Shown: positions 11,818 to 24,003 of the stretch, one piece after another
Position numbering within the stretch: position 1 is the stretch's first letter
How the letters are laid out: every line of letters starts with the position of its first letter
Source: Nymphaea colorata
Lineage: Eukaryota > Streptophyta > Magnoliopsida > Nymphaeales > Nymphaeaceae
DNA: 64,000 nucleotides
Reading direction: 5' to 3'
Assembly (NCBI RefSeq): GCF_008831285.2
Contig: NC_045139.1
Location: 28,747,206-28,811,205 of the forward strand
Program-made: the position numbers and the translations under genes
The notes under the pieces: model-generated
The model's database searches: none
Told to the model about the DNA's origin: nothing
Seen by the model: the letters and a program-made list of their open reading frames with translations, nothing else

Positions 11818-14800
11818 GTGGGGGCAGGGCTGTGGTCGGTTGCCCAAGAACTCCAAGGTCTTGCAACATTTGGAGATTGAGCAGAGAATCCCTGTGGAAA
11901 GGGAGAAAAACACTTGGTCAGTGTGACTTGGGGCGACCGGTTCAGTTGGGAAGATGATCAACGGTATTCCGAGGTGAGGAAATTTGGAGGTCAACCCGTG
12001 GGCGTGGTCGTTGAAGAAAGTAAAAGGGACCATAGGGCACCCCTTCGGAGGTTGAGAGTGCAAAAAAAAACTCGGGAACTGGTATTTTTATTTGAAGCGT
12101 AATTTTTTTTTTTGAAGCCTTGCATGGGAACGTCCATCATGTGGCCTGCCCAAGCAGGGTTGTTATTCCCCCTCACCCCCCTAATGTCCCTGGTTATTGA
12201 TTACTTGCCGAGTGGTTTCGTCCTTGCCGTTCACAAAGCGTTCTCAGTGTCTCTTGTCCCCAAGCCTTGTCAATATCCAACCATAAAGTCACGTTATCTT
12301 AAAACGAAAATGTTGTCTCCGAATCATTTTGAACGGAGTCGTTGGGGTGGGTATTGTGTCTTGTTCGTCAGTTGCAATCTTTTCAAGATCTGTTGCCAGT
12401 CACGAGTGGGTTGTCATCCATGTAGCTTCCGTTTATTTTAGAAGATTGGCATTGTTTAAAGAATACAGGGAGTTTCAATTTCTGATTTGTACAATTTAGT
12501 TTTAGTTTTTTTTTTTTGGTTGGGTGGAACTACCCGATGTTAAGAAAGTCTTTGATACCATGATTGTTCTACGTTTTAGCACTTTGTAAATGGGATATAT
12601 CTTCTCGCTCTCTGTTTTCTGGGTATTGCGGATACCTTCCATGGAACGGGTGAGGTATCGGCCTCGCCTCTCGATTCTAACCGATATTCACGTAACATGC
12701 ATTATCAAGACAATATGATTGAGAGAACTCAAGTAGGCTTGCTTGTAAGGGTTGATCTGGGGACTGTTCTGTTTACCTCGTCTCTCTTCAAAGGATAATA
12801 ACTGAGGTTTAAAATCCGAGGTGTTCCGTTGTCATCTTTCATCTAAAAAAATGACAGAGGTCTAATGGTGTTGTCATTGGGTGGCGGTTTTATATTTCAT
12901 TCTGGCATGGAAGATGTAGAAATGAATGTAGCGTCACACTGTGGTTTGATGGTCTGGAAGATCGGTTGCAAGGCCATAATCTCGGGTTACGTTTGATTTT
13001 GACCCGAGCCTGCAGTTTACAGTTTCACTCTGGACTCTCTTCTCATTTAACATAGGTGAGGCCTAAAAGGAACATTCCATAAAAAAGTTGAATGTTCGAA
13101 GTGCAATCAGATTAAAAATGCCGTCCGTTCCCACATCTTACTTCCAGGTTACAGGAACATCAAAACATTGGATGATGGATGTGGGACACGACCTGTGGTT
13201 TCTTTGGCAATAAGTAATGGCACTTTGCCTATTTGTTTTGTTGTCAGAACATAAAATGAATTGGTTATTAGCATCCAACAGCAGAAAAAGTTTGTAAACA
13301 AACACTTAAATTGACAGGAAGGATGTGATGTGATTTTGTATGTATGCCGGTTGGGTGTGGAGCCATGTTACCCCGCGCCAGTGATAGCTTTAACCATGTA
13401 AGGAAGGATGCTAGAAATGAACAATTTCCCCCATTTTTCTTGTTCCGGAGCAAAGGAATCTTCTTCTTCTCATGTCATTTTTTCCCTCTCTCTGTTTGTG
13501 ATTCTGCGCGAGCATAGGCGTTAGAGGATTGACGTGTGTGTTTTTGTTTTGCGAAGTGATTCTGCCCAAGATCCAGTTCGCTTCCCAGGTTGGGCAGTGT
13601 GCGAAGCCAAGATCACATGATCAGCTTAGGGGAATGAGTGTTCATCGGGTGACTCAGGTGGTTCCCTCATCAAGGTTTAGCGGGGCCTGATTCCGATGCT
13701 TCCGTTTTCCAATTTTCTTCCCTCTCTTTCTCTGGATTTCCAACCGCAAGAGTGCTGACATGTTTCCGTCCCATGCATCTTGTTCTTAATAAAGCGTCAT
13801 GGGCACAGTCGCAGACTCAGCGGCTCCGTATCTCTATGTTGGAAAATCACCACCATCAACTGGTAGGTTTGGAGCTAAGGGACCATGCCCCCTCTGTGGA
13901 TGCTCTGTCTGCACTCGCCCGTAGGGGCCCCTCCCTTCTCATCCCACCGACCTCTCTCCCCATGGTCAACCAAGAGATTGCGGAAAACACGGCATTTCCC
14001 AATTGACATTATTTATTCAAACTAAAGAGACAAATGGGACTTCGTCTTTTTCCAGGACGCGGGCAGAAAAGGCCATCTACTTTTCTCCCAAATAAAACAA
14101 GGTCGAGAAGGGGATCGACTCTTTAACATGGGGTCGTGGAAGAGAATTTCCCCTCCAAAGGCGCTTGTCATGCAAGCGTTGATGGAGGAAGGATGCCTCG
14201 TGTGCTTTGCTTGTGCTGTGGAAATGGGTCTTCTCAAACCCTCAAAACTCCGCCAACGACACGCGCACGGGTCCATTGTCCCTTGCTTACCTGTTTCACA
14301 ACATTTGAATCCGATGACCTAAAATCATGCCTTTGATTTTTAACAAAAATGTTGTCGTTCAAACAATTACTTTCTGCAAGGAGGTCTTGTCAACTGCCCA
14401 TTGTCCTCTCTTGTGATTCAATACTAAGAAGGTTCTCCTGCCACTTTAAAAAAAAAAAAAGGGAAGGAAAACTTAGTTGTTGAATAGGCTCTCTCTCTCT
14501 CTCTCTCTCTCTCTTAGTATATGATTACTTTAATTGAGGTATTCTCGTATCGATAAATATCTTCTTTGGAACGATTTGTTAGGGTGATTATGGTGGAAGG
14601 ACTCTTGACGGCATGATTTGATTTGATGTATACGGAATCTGGACATAGGAAGACAGCGCAACCATTAAAAGAGAAGGGCGGACGGTGATGAGGGCCCCGG
14701 GCCCTTCTCCTTCGTTTCCGGCACCGGGCCACGCTGTACATGGTCTTATCTGCGAGGCCCCTTCACTGATTGCTCGAGCCGCATTGAAGCTGACAAAGCA

Positions 14801-16754
14801 GAAAAAGAGATAACCCATCAGTCCCCTCTTCCATGAGAAACGTGTTGACAGGTGCGGAAAGGCCAGCTTTTGACAAGGAAAAGCACTAACTTTGCATGTG
14901 ATCATGGCTCCTTTGCAGCAAGAGACTCATTATATGAGTTGGACCTTTTAGTTTTTACCAGCACCACCATCATCAACGATGTTGAATCGGCTAAGTGGGA
15001 CACGAAATCATGACATACCTACTGTAAATTTTTCTTTTCAAAACCAAGTGCGTTGGTTTCTTATAATCTTGTAACTTAAGCGGCCCATACTTTATTAGAA
15101 CTCAAACAGCAGAACAGGGCATCCCGGAGGTCAAAAATTTTATAATTCCGAACAAGATAAAAAATTGGCCGGCCACATTTCAGGCTTTGACAGCGGTAAG
15201 TAATTAAAGGATGCGAACCGTTCACATTGGCGTCGGATTTAGCCTTTATACACGATCATGTAAGGTCTTTACCAGATTTTAGCAGGATATATCAAATCAA
15301 AAACTGTATGGCCAGTGCAAAGTCCGGATCCAACTTCTTTTACTAGATCCAGCTAAACGACGAATGCCAATCTTGTATATATATGATTCATTTAGATTCC
15401 TAGCGGCAAGTGCCAATCCTTAACCAATTAATTTCCATAAAGAAGGGTTATCAAAAAATAAAATAAAAAAGACAGCGGTTCTCCGGTAAGGAAAAACATA
15501 GTGGGGCAGCTTGGCCGCATTTTTTTGTGGAAGTGGCCGTCATCAGATGAGAACGAACGAGCAAAGTTGTGGACTAGACGGCCAAAGACGCCAAAAAGGG
15601 AGAAAAAGCAAAAAAAAAACAGAGAAAGGAAAAACCTCTCTAGATATCGTATTGTTGGTCATCGTGGGGATGCCACTACCCGTCAGCCTAACTTAGCCCA
15701 CAGAGATTCAGTGGATCTATACCGACTTAACACGCACAAATCAACTCGCGGGTAAGATGCAGGTATCCTTCTGTCTTTCATTAGCTTGCCTTTGCTTTTG
15801 CTTTTGTCAAACGCCAATTAAGGGCGGTGGGGAATCAAAGGCCCGGTTCGATGTCCGAGGAAGATAACTTGCATTTGACTTCCACGGTCCCTTTGAATCT
15901 CTGCCATTTCTCTATCTTTTGATGCATACACCAGAAAGTGGAAAAACACACTCAAAAAGTGAACGTTTCTTCCTTGTCGAATTGCAAACATGAGCACTGT
16001 GAATGCTTGATACTGTGGAAGTGCTTCAGCATCAGAACATATAAATATAAACATAAATTTTATCGAATTATGTGTGCCTGTGTGTGTTGGAGAAGAAACA
16101 TGATGGGCAGAAATCATGCAAGAAAGTGGTCGCATAAAGAAGGAAATGGGTCTATGATAATCCTCCCATGCAGGATGCAGCAGTGTCTATGGGCCATATC
16201 AAGCGTCTCATGGATTTTTTGCAGGAATGATGCACTCGTGCTTAATGAGCTCCAGCAGTTATAAGCGTAACAGTATTGCAATTAATCGATATATATGCTG
16301 CTATTATAAGGGATTTTTCCACCAAAATCTTGAGTCGACCACCAAAAAAAAAAAGGATTCTCCTGGCCAGTTATTAAGAAATATAAAAAATTGAATTGGA
16401 AAAGTGCTGAGCTGTAATAAAGAAATTGTTTGACTCACAAAAGAAATCATTCTAGGCCGCAAAACCAATGTCCCCCTTCCGAGTGTGCGTGCGTGCGAGA
16501 TACATGTAGCAGATATGCATAAAGATGGCTCCCTTTGCCCATTGAAAGCCACAATTTGAGGGTTTCCTACAAAGCTCTCTTGGCTGTTGTGCTGAAAGCG
16601 AGGAGGAAAAAGACTACAAAAAGGAAGCTTCATTTTTGTTTCCGAAGTTAAAAGGATTCCTCTCCTCCTTGGTTCCAACCCTTCTGCATGTAAAAGGGTC
16701 ATAAGCAGATCTTTCTCAAATCTGAGAGGCGTCTATTTCAGAGTCGCAGAAAAA
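11151..16754. other. Long intergenic region without a recognised gene
   Basis: Both strands were read. Open frames here are short, lack family motifs, and change with simple repeats. It contains (GA)n at 11785-11815, an A-run near 14449-14460 and (CT)n at about 14489-14514. The 3' end (about 16300-16754) should hold the promoter of the small peptide gene. Confidence 0.45.
11785..11815. repeat. (GA)n microsatellite
   Basis: An uninterrupted GA run of about 31 bp. It generates spurious Arg-Glu open frames on one strand and Leu-Ser frames on the other. Confidence 0.95.
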
Positions 16755-17809
16755 ATGATGGGCAGATCTTCTTTTCGCTTCTCTCTTCTTCTCTTGTCAT
16801 TGCTCGCTCTCTCTGCTATCCAAGGTCAGCACGATTTCTTCTGTCGGTTTGGTTTCTCAATCTTGGGGAGATAATTTTTCTTCTTTTCTCTTCCGTTCTC
16901 TGCTTTTTCCTTCTCCTATTGGTGGTGCGCTTCATCCATCTGTCGTGTATTTGGTCATTCAGGATATGGAAGAAAAGAGATGAAATTCCGAAGAGATTCA
17001 TCCATCTTTGCAGTTGCAGAGGTGGGTTCCCGAACTCCTTTGGTGTGAAATTATGTATTTGTATTTTAGAAGAAAAAAGGCGACCACATGTTCCGTATTT
17101 CTGAGGATGAAGCCTGCCCAAATCATCTATTACAGTTTTGAGATGCCCCTTTGAGCTACCTAGAGGCATGCGTGCGTGTGAAACTGTGAAACTTTGCCGT
17201 TACATTCCTCTGTATCTGAAACGGAAAATTTCTGAAATCCACCGCCGGCGAGGCTCCAAAATCACTTTAGTTCTTCGTAAGCTAAAAAGCCTGAAACATT
17301 TCCGGAGGGTGCAGGAGCCGATTCCGTTTGTTTTTTTTTTCTCGAACGTGCAAATTACCCCCGGCAGTTGTTTTTTCCATCCCTCCGGCAGTTCTGTAGC
17401 CTGCGAAAGGTTTTCTTCCCATTTAAGAAAAGTTGTTCTTCTACAACTTTCAACGTTTTGTCCAACAGATCAAATAGGGAATTTTGATAGATCCCGTTTG
17501 TTGTGGGGTGTTTTCCGCGTAATTTAGGATCAGCTACCTGTCCGGCCATGGGCCCCTACTGTTTCAGTCAACCTCCTGATCCTCAGCCTGTATTCCTCCT
17601 TTCTTTTTCACGCCCAATGACCAACTTCCGGTTCCAACGTGTAGGAAATTGGCATGGCGGCAAAGGAGAGTTTGGAGGTGGAGGATGAAGCAAGTCCGCT
17701 GGGAAGGCGAGAGCTGATTGCTACAGTGGAAGACTATTCAGATCCAGGAGCCAACGTCAACCCAAGAAATGGAGCGTTCATGTCGCCTCCTCCCCCACCA
17801 TCGCATTGA
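16755..17809 (+). CDS. Putative small secreted peptide precursor (PSY-like), with 8-nt microexon
   Basis: Proposed exons are 16755-16824, 17014-17021 and 17645-17809, giving 80 aa. Exon 1 encodes a classical signal peptide (MMGRSSFRFS, then LLLLSLLALSA). Exons 1 and 3 are out of phase if joined directly; the 8-nt block TTGCAGAG, flanked by TTTGCAG and GTGGGT, restores the frame. Exon 3 is acidic, then has GRREL (an RRxL-type subtilase site, as in several plant peptide precursors), then DYSDPGANVNPRN and a proline run before TGA. DY-x-D-P-x-A-N matches the start of sulfated-tyrosine PSY peptides, but the usual His and second Pro are absent, so the family call is tentative. It would be a secreted growth or defence signal. 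The signal peptide and C-terminal block are seen; splicing and function are inferred. Confidence 0.6.
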
Positions 17810-20800
17810 GAGAGCATGCACTAAATATGGAAAAGAGGGAGGAATATTTACCTATTTGAGTCTGTACTATGCTTTCTCTCTGGTTGTCTTTGTTTATGTG
17901 CGTCATTCCGTGTCTATGCTCGAGGTTTTTCCTTTACATGTACTCACCTGTGTATTCATGGAGAATGTGCTATATAGACAGTAACGGGTTGAATTTTGCT
18001 TTGGGAGTTGGACTTTGCTCGGGAGACTTTTTTTTTTTTTTTCCTTCTGTTCCCTACTTTTTGGGAAGACATCTAACTGTTCTCCATTTTATAAGAGGGA
18101 GCAATTAAAGCCAGACGCATGAACCAATCTTTCTCTCTCTGTTTTTTTCTTTTTTTGTGTCTGGCACGAACTGGGCGCAACGATCGGCGATTTATTGTGG
18201 AGAAATTTGTTTTTTGGGGTCTCTTAAGTTTATGGTACTCACTGATCTGAGTGAAGTACAAGGAGCCGGTGAAAAAAGATATGGAGTCGGTCAGTGACTG
18301 TGGCACGCTTTATTACTAAAGACGCCATCTTGAATTCCACAAGCTCGATAGTTGGGTGAATGCATGATGGCCATGTTTCTTCCCAAAGATGCTCCACAAG
18401 TGCTTCAACTACATCATTTTCTCTTCTTGCTGCTGCGTGAGAAATGCTGTAACAAGTTGTTGGCGATGCTCTTTTTGTCTCCCTTAGTTAGGCAAGAGGA
18501 AATCTACCTGATCGAACATCCCTTCTTTCAGAACAGGTCTTGATGAATCAAAGTTGCTCGAGAACAAAAAAATTGGGAGGAAACGTCTGCCAGCCGTGTT
18601 AGAAGTATCAGAGAGGGAGAGGGTGAATGGGTATTATTTTTTAGGACCAAGTGCTGAATGCGAGAATCATGGTTCCCGATTGTGTATGTGAATCAAGAAT
18701 CTAAGTACCCAACTTAGTTTTCTGAACTCGGAGTGGTGATCTGAACAACATCAACAAGCACTCTGGTGATCTACAGGATATCCCTTCCTAAAAAGAAAAT
18801 AGCAGCACTAAAGTTACTGGGGTAAGATCCTCATTCTTGTTGTAAACAAGCATTATAGATTGGGTTGTGTTTGGCAGCCTCAAAAACTTTTTCTACGTGG
18901 ACAATTCCTGAAAAAAAATTTTAGTCGGGCTCACAGAAAGTCAAGAAACGCCGTGTGGGTTACTACTTGCGAGTAAAAATTGGAGAATCATCCCATCCAG
19001 GATGTCTTCTCCTTTGTTTGATAGCGTGTTGTACAGGCTAGACATTTTCTTTGATTCAGCGCAACTTCTGTGGAACTCAAACATGCATGCCCCAGGGATG
19101 CTATTAAGTAGCTTGAGATGCTATAACAAAAATAAAGTAACGTGAATTGGATTTTCTGTTTACTTTAAAACAAGAACATATGTTAAAATAGCATCTGTTT
19201 CTTTTTCAAAGAAAAAGGGAGGAGAGGCTCATTATTTACATGACGCATGTCCCTGATTTATAAAGTTAAATGCTAGATATATCATGTCCCCCACATTGTT
19301 AATACACTTGGTCTCATCAAGTTTGTGCTTCAGGAGAAGATGAGTTTTAGGTGGAAAATAGGTTAAAACGGGCTTGCTTCCGTCGCGAAATAGACCCGTC
19401 CCAGCTTGAGAAAGCCGGCTGATTTATGAAGTCGAGGTTTTTTTGTCATTTAAATAACTTCGATTCCATTTGATTCGATTCAAGCGTAATTTGCTGCTTA
19501 AAAGTTAAGTTTTAGTTAGGGTGTCTTCGATAAAGTATTGCCGTTTGTCCTTTTTTTTATATTCGAAGTCTTAGATTTAGGTCTGTTGGCTTAGATAGGA
19601 TAGCTATTATGTTTAACATTTGTTCTTATGACTAGGCGTGTAGGGCATTTTGATTTAGTTTTTGTTTATTCTTCTCAGTTGCTTCGAACTAGTGCTGTGT
19701 TTGCAATTAATCATGAAAAGCCCATGATTTGATCACTACTTTGCTCTTGCAATTACTCGTGTTTTTTGGTGAAGTATGTACCGACATGTGTTATCTTCCT
19801 CGTTTCTAAGGAGGCATTGCTATTAGCAGGAAATGTGTAAGCGTGTAGTTGTGTCACTCCGGTTCATTAGAAATGAAAAATCAGTCATTAGCTATGATGA
19901 TGCATTATTCATTATTGTTGATTGTAGCAAGATAGGCATTTATAAGGCTGATTTCTTTAGAAGTGGGAGAACATTTAAGACGCTAATCAAATTGCATTAT
20001 TTTGGTTGTTATCTTGAAATTTTAGTGTGTTCTCTGCCTGAAAGATTTCAAATCCATAGCTTTGTAATTCCTCTATAAGGCGATACTTAGAATAATTATG
20101 AATAGAATTATGTTTTCACTAGGATTATTGGGGATGAACAAGGGGACTTCCTGTCAGAAAGAGTTATTCAAGGACAATTTTAGCTTATGCAGGAAGCTGC
20201 ACAAAACAGCTTAATTGGTATACATAATGGACATCCATTACTCGTACAACTCAAAGTAGAGTAAACTAAATGTTTGTAAAGGATGCTCCCTTCCTGTCAG
20301 AAAGAGTTATTCGAGGACACAAGAAGCTGCACTAACAGCCTAATGAGTACATATAATGGACATCCATTACTGGTACAACTCAAAATAGAGTAAACTAAAT
20401 GTTTCTAAAGGATGCCCTGGGATTCCATAGTGGGTGGACTGAAAGAAGGCTTCACATGTATATGTTGTTCATCAACCTCAAATTGCATCAGCTTTTAAAT
20501 GGTAGAAAGGGTGACAACTTCGAGTTCGAGTACAAGGAGGATATTATATGAGGGTGACTCACTATCCCCTCTCCTTGTTACAGTGATAACTGAGATTTTC
20601 TATGAAAGTTTAAAAAATGAGGTCCTATTCCCAAAGGATTGGAACTCCAATAATTAGAGGTGTACATGAACCGCCTTCCTCTACGGCTACTTTATTTTCC
20701 TTAAACAACGTTGTTCTCTTTTGCAAAGTTGAGCTGCATTTTGATTTAAATCAAGAAGGCTATCTTGGATGAATACGAGAGAGGAAACCCACAGCAAGTA

Positions 20801-23300
20801 AGTTGATTGTCAACCCATTCCACAAGGCAGCGTGTTTGAATGGAGATTATCTTCCCTTCCCTTGACTTACTTGGTCCTTCCTCTATTTGTGGGCAAGCTT
20901 CACAGGGGGGATTCCACAGAGCTTCTGAGAAATTGCTTTAGGAGTTGATTTCCTCTGTAGTAATATATGATTAATCAAGCATGCGCTTCACTAACTTTTT
21001 AGAAACTCTGCATGCAATGGCTCTTAAAGCTTCAGGAGATGCATATATACCTTCCAATTTCAATAATCAATAAGCAATTTTACTGCACCATAGCCGTTTG
21101 CAATAATCATACTCATCGGCCTAACTAGATATGATTTCTAAACTTAATATACATGTAAGCAAATGCATCAGGGAAGAGACGAAAAGAGGGCCGGCCCGTG
21201 CAGTCGGATAGGATCCAAAGTAAGGCGATTCAATTAGAATCGGCCGATTTTGATAGCACCGGGTGAAAGTATAGATCGGACCCAAGGAATTAATTATCTG
21301 TTCTCCAATGGGCTCTCAAAAGCCTTAGAACTTTGGTCACCCTTCAGTCCGAGTCCACATATATTGACAGAACATGCACTTCTTTTCCACTAACTTTTGC
21401 TTTGAAAATCTTAGACGGAAGAAGCTTTATCTCCTATTCTTTTGAGCTTCTTTTATTCTTTTGAGTTTCTTTTATGAAAGTAGATACCACTTTAAAAGTT
21501 TAAACCCCGAAGTGTCGAGGAAGGCATTGAGCGGAAACTGTGGTTCCTTAGCTTGCGGGTTATCGACTCGCCACAAAACTTGAACATCCCTTGCACCTTT
21601 GCCAGGGCCGACGATGTAAAAGTCAAGTGATCTTAGACCGCACCAAGCACAAGCGCCTTTGCCGCTTTCTGATCAATCTGTGACCGAAAACAAGTTGCGG
21701 CCCTGCATCTTTGCCAACACAAATTGTAGAATTATAAAAATGAACGGAATGAAGTTTTTTGTTAATTATCTGGAATTTTTTTTTTTTTCACTCACTGCGA
21801 ACAACTATTCCAGTCATTGAAACGCGCGGTACAATTATTAAGATTTCATACATATGTTTTTGACCTGATAATCTCTCATGTATTTTTACAACCAATATCT
21901 TATTGGATTTTCAGAAGAATATTTTTAGCTAAATAAAATACATAAAATCTGTTGATAATTAATTAAATTTGTCATGTTCCAAATCAATGCCATTAGGGTA
22001 ACCACGATGATCACGAGCTAATACATATATATCTTTTTCTGTATTGACATGCAGGTAGATGTAAGTTTAAGTTCATTTTAAAATTCCATAAGAAATCTAT
22101 CAACGATGCCAAGGATTTGTATGATAGGCTTGCCTTGCTTCTGAAAGAAATTGTATTTTCATCATGAGTGTTCCCGATTTTGCTTTATACTACAAACGGA
22201 TGTTTATGGTTGGCCATGGTCTTTTATTTGGACGGAAATTCTGTCACCTTATTTCATATGCAAACTGGTAGATGAAATTAAGAATGTAAAACTCGTATTG
22301 TACTCGTAAGACAAAATAAAAAAATAAAATTGTGTACTTACTAAGGCCATCTCCGCAGCTTCCATGTTCGTGAGCGAAAAAGTTAAAAAAAAAAAGAAAA
22401 AAGAAGGGACCTTTCATTACGTCTGATTTCGTTTGACCTTAAATCTTCAAGATATAATATTCATGGATTCAAGGTCGTTCCTTGTTTCCTCTAATTTTTA
22501 AATAAAACTTGCTGGCGCAAGAAGCAAAATGGATCTTAAGTCACTCTTAGTTTAATGAACTATGTAATAGTATGATTTTTTTTTTCTCTCGCATCAGATT
22601 CATGAATTGAAAACTCAATCACTTAGGGCCCTTAGATACACCGATGCCCCTGATCTCTTCCTATCAACAAGATTAGCATATCTTTGATAAGTGATTTATA
22701 AGTATCCCAGATTCAAAATTTACTGTTGATTCCAGCCTCCAATGCTCTCAACCTCTCTCTCTATAATAAAAATTAAAAGCTCGGACTCAGTTAGGGCCTA
22801 GTCTTCATTATTCCAGGTCGACCTTATCAAATCTCGTCTAATCGATTCGCTTTCAGATTTAGAATTGGGCCTCAAGATCCCTTTCTGAAACTAAGGTCGG
22901 GCTCATAAAAGTTCATGCGGCGGCGAATCTTTGTCAGATTCTGAAAGTGCACTTCGGATCCTAATATTCATGAGTCACCAAGACGGAACGGGTCCAGACT
23001 CGAAATGGTACTTGAACAATTCTTCTTCTTCTTCTTCTTCACAGCAGTCCTTTTTTAAATGGAGGTTCGCAGAAGCTACCATCCTGATCTTTACTGTATC
23101 TTCCAGGAAGTATGGCGGCCCTCATATTAAATATCTACAACGTCACTAACCAAATTAAATTTGTGCCAAGAAAATTCTATTCCACCGCCATGAACTTGTA
23201 GTTGCAATTGCAAACCCTTCCAGAGTTTCTTTCCTCCTCAACACGCATGCAGACCGACTCCGGAACTCTCCCTGCAACTTCGCTCCATAACTTCCTCTGC
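17810..23300. other. Intergenic region; 3'UTR of peptide gene at its left end
   Basis: The first few hundred bases probably include the 3'UTR of the peptide gene. No coding family was recognised further on. It contains the tandem repeat at 20147-20415 and a minus-strand open stretch around 21480-21690 of unknown meaning, described among the findings. Confidence 0.45.
20147..20415 (+). repeat. Local tandem duplication, two copies of about 130-140 bp
   Basis: CTTCCTGTCAGAAAGAGTTATTC, near 20147 and again near 20290, opens two copies. Both run through ATAATGGACATCCATTACT and AGAGTAAACTAAATGTTT to AAAGGATGC. The copies differ by substitutions and a roughly 14-bp gap. The core ATGGACATCCAT is itself near-palindromic. 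Confidence 0.85.
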
Positions 23301-23308
23301 ATGCGCCC

Positions 23309-23318
23309 TTATATAATC
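23309..23318 (+). promoter_or_regulatory. Probable TATA box of the CML gene
   Basis: CTTATATAATC lies about 150 bp before the start codon at 23464, in a C/T-rich setting. The spacing would give a leader of roughly 120 nt. Inferred from position only. Confidence 0.45.
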
Positions 23319-23463
23319 AGATTCCCATCTTCCCAACCGCAACCCGTAGCAGCTCTTCCCTCGTTGCCCTACGTTCCACCACCGTTGGCCGGATCAGTTT
23401 TTGCGTCTCTCTCCGATTCAAAGACCGGCGTGGGACTGGAGGACATTCCCCACACATACAAAA

Positions 23464-24003
23464 ATGCCTTTCATTGCCAGTGCATCTTTCTCTGACTTCA
23501 TTGGCTTCTTCTTCTTTCGCACCATCCTCAATTGGGCATGTCGGTACCGTAAGATCTGCGAAAGATTTCATCCGTCACCGTCCAACCAATTTCCCGGTTC
23601 CCCCTCTTTCGATGACCAGAAGAAGATGAGTTGTAGTGCTCCCAGGGCCTGCCCCGATGAGGGCCTGAAATTGAGCGGGGAGGACCTTGAGGTTGCGATG
23701 AAGAGGCTGGGGCTGTGGAGCGAGGCAGACGCGTCGGGCCAAGACCTCGGCGAGATCGCCGAGTTGTTCGACGAGAAAGAACCAAGCTTTGAGGAACTGA
23801 ACGACGCCTTCAAAGTGTTTGATGAGGACGGGGATGGGTTGGTTGGTTCGGAGGACTTGCAGAGAGTGCTCTGCAATCTGGGGTTCAAGGAAGGCTTGCA
23901 GGTGGAGAAGTGCGAGAGAATGATCAGCGTCCACGACAGGAACGGTGACGGCAGGGTTGATTTCGAAGACTTCGCGACACTCATGCGGGATTGCCTTTGC
24001 TAG
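23464..24003 (+). CDS. Calmodulin-like EF-hand calcium sensor (CML45/46-type)
   Basis: Intronless, 179 aa, starting at the first ATG of the frame; the frame is open a little further upstream but only through non-ATG codons. Two canonical EF-hands lie in the C-terminal half: loop 1 at residues 120-131 (DEDGDGLVGSED) and loop 2 at 158-169 (DRNGDGRVDFED). Both have Asp rather than Glu at loop position 12, which usually alters Ca/Mg preference. A preceding helix-loop region (about 68-110) looks like a degenerate EF pair. The N-terminus has a hydrophobic aromatic segment (FIGFFFFRTILNW, 12-24) typical of CML45/46-type proteins and likely to bring the protein to a membrane. It would decode calcium signals by binding target proteins. 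An AATAAA lies about 20 nt after the stop. Confidence 0.93.
   Translation: MPFIASASFSDFIGFFFFRTILNWACRYRKICERFHPSPSNQFPGSPSFDDQKKMSCSAPRACPDEGLKLSGEDLEVAMKRLGLWSEADASGQDLGEIAELFDEKEPSFEELNDAFKVFDEDGDGLVGSEDLQRVLCNLGFKEGLQVEKCERMISVHDRNGDGRVDFEDFATLMRDCLC

Noticed and set aside
11648-12063. Open frames across the (GA)n tract on both strands
   Set aside because: Created by the dinucleotide repeat (Arg-Glu or Leu-Ser runs); flanks have no coding signal.
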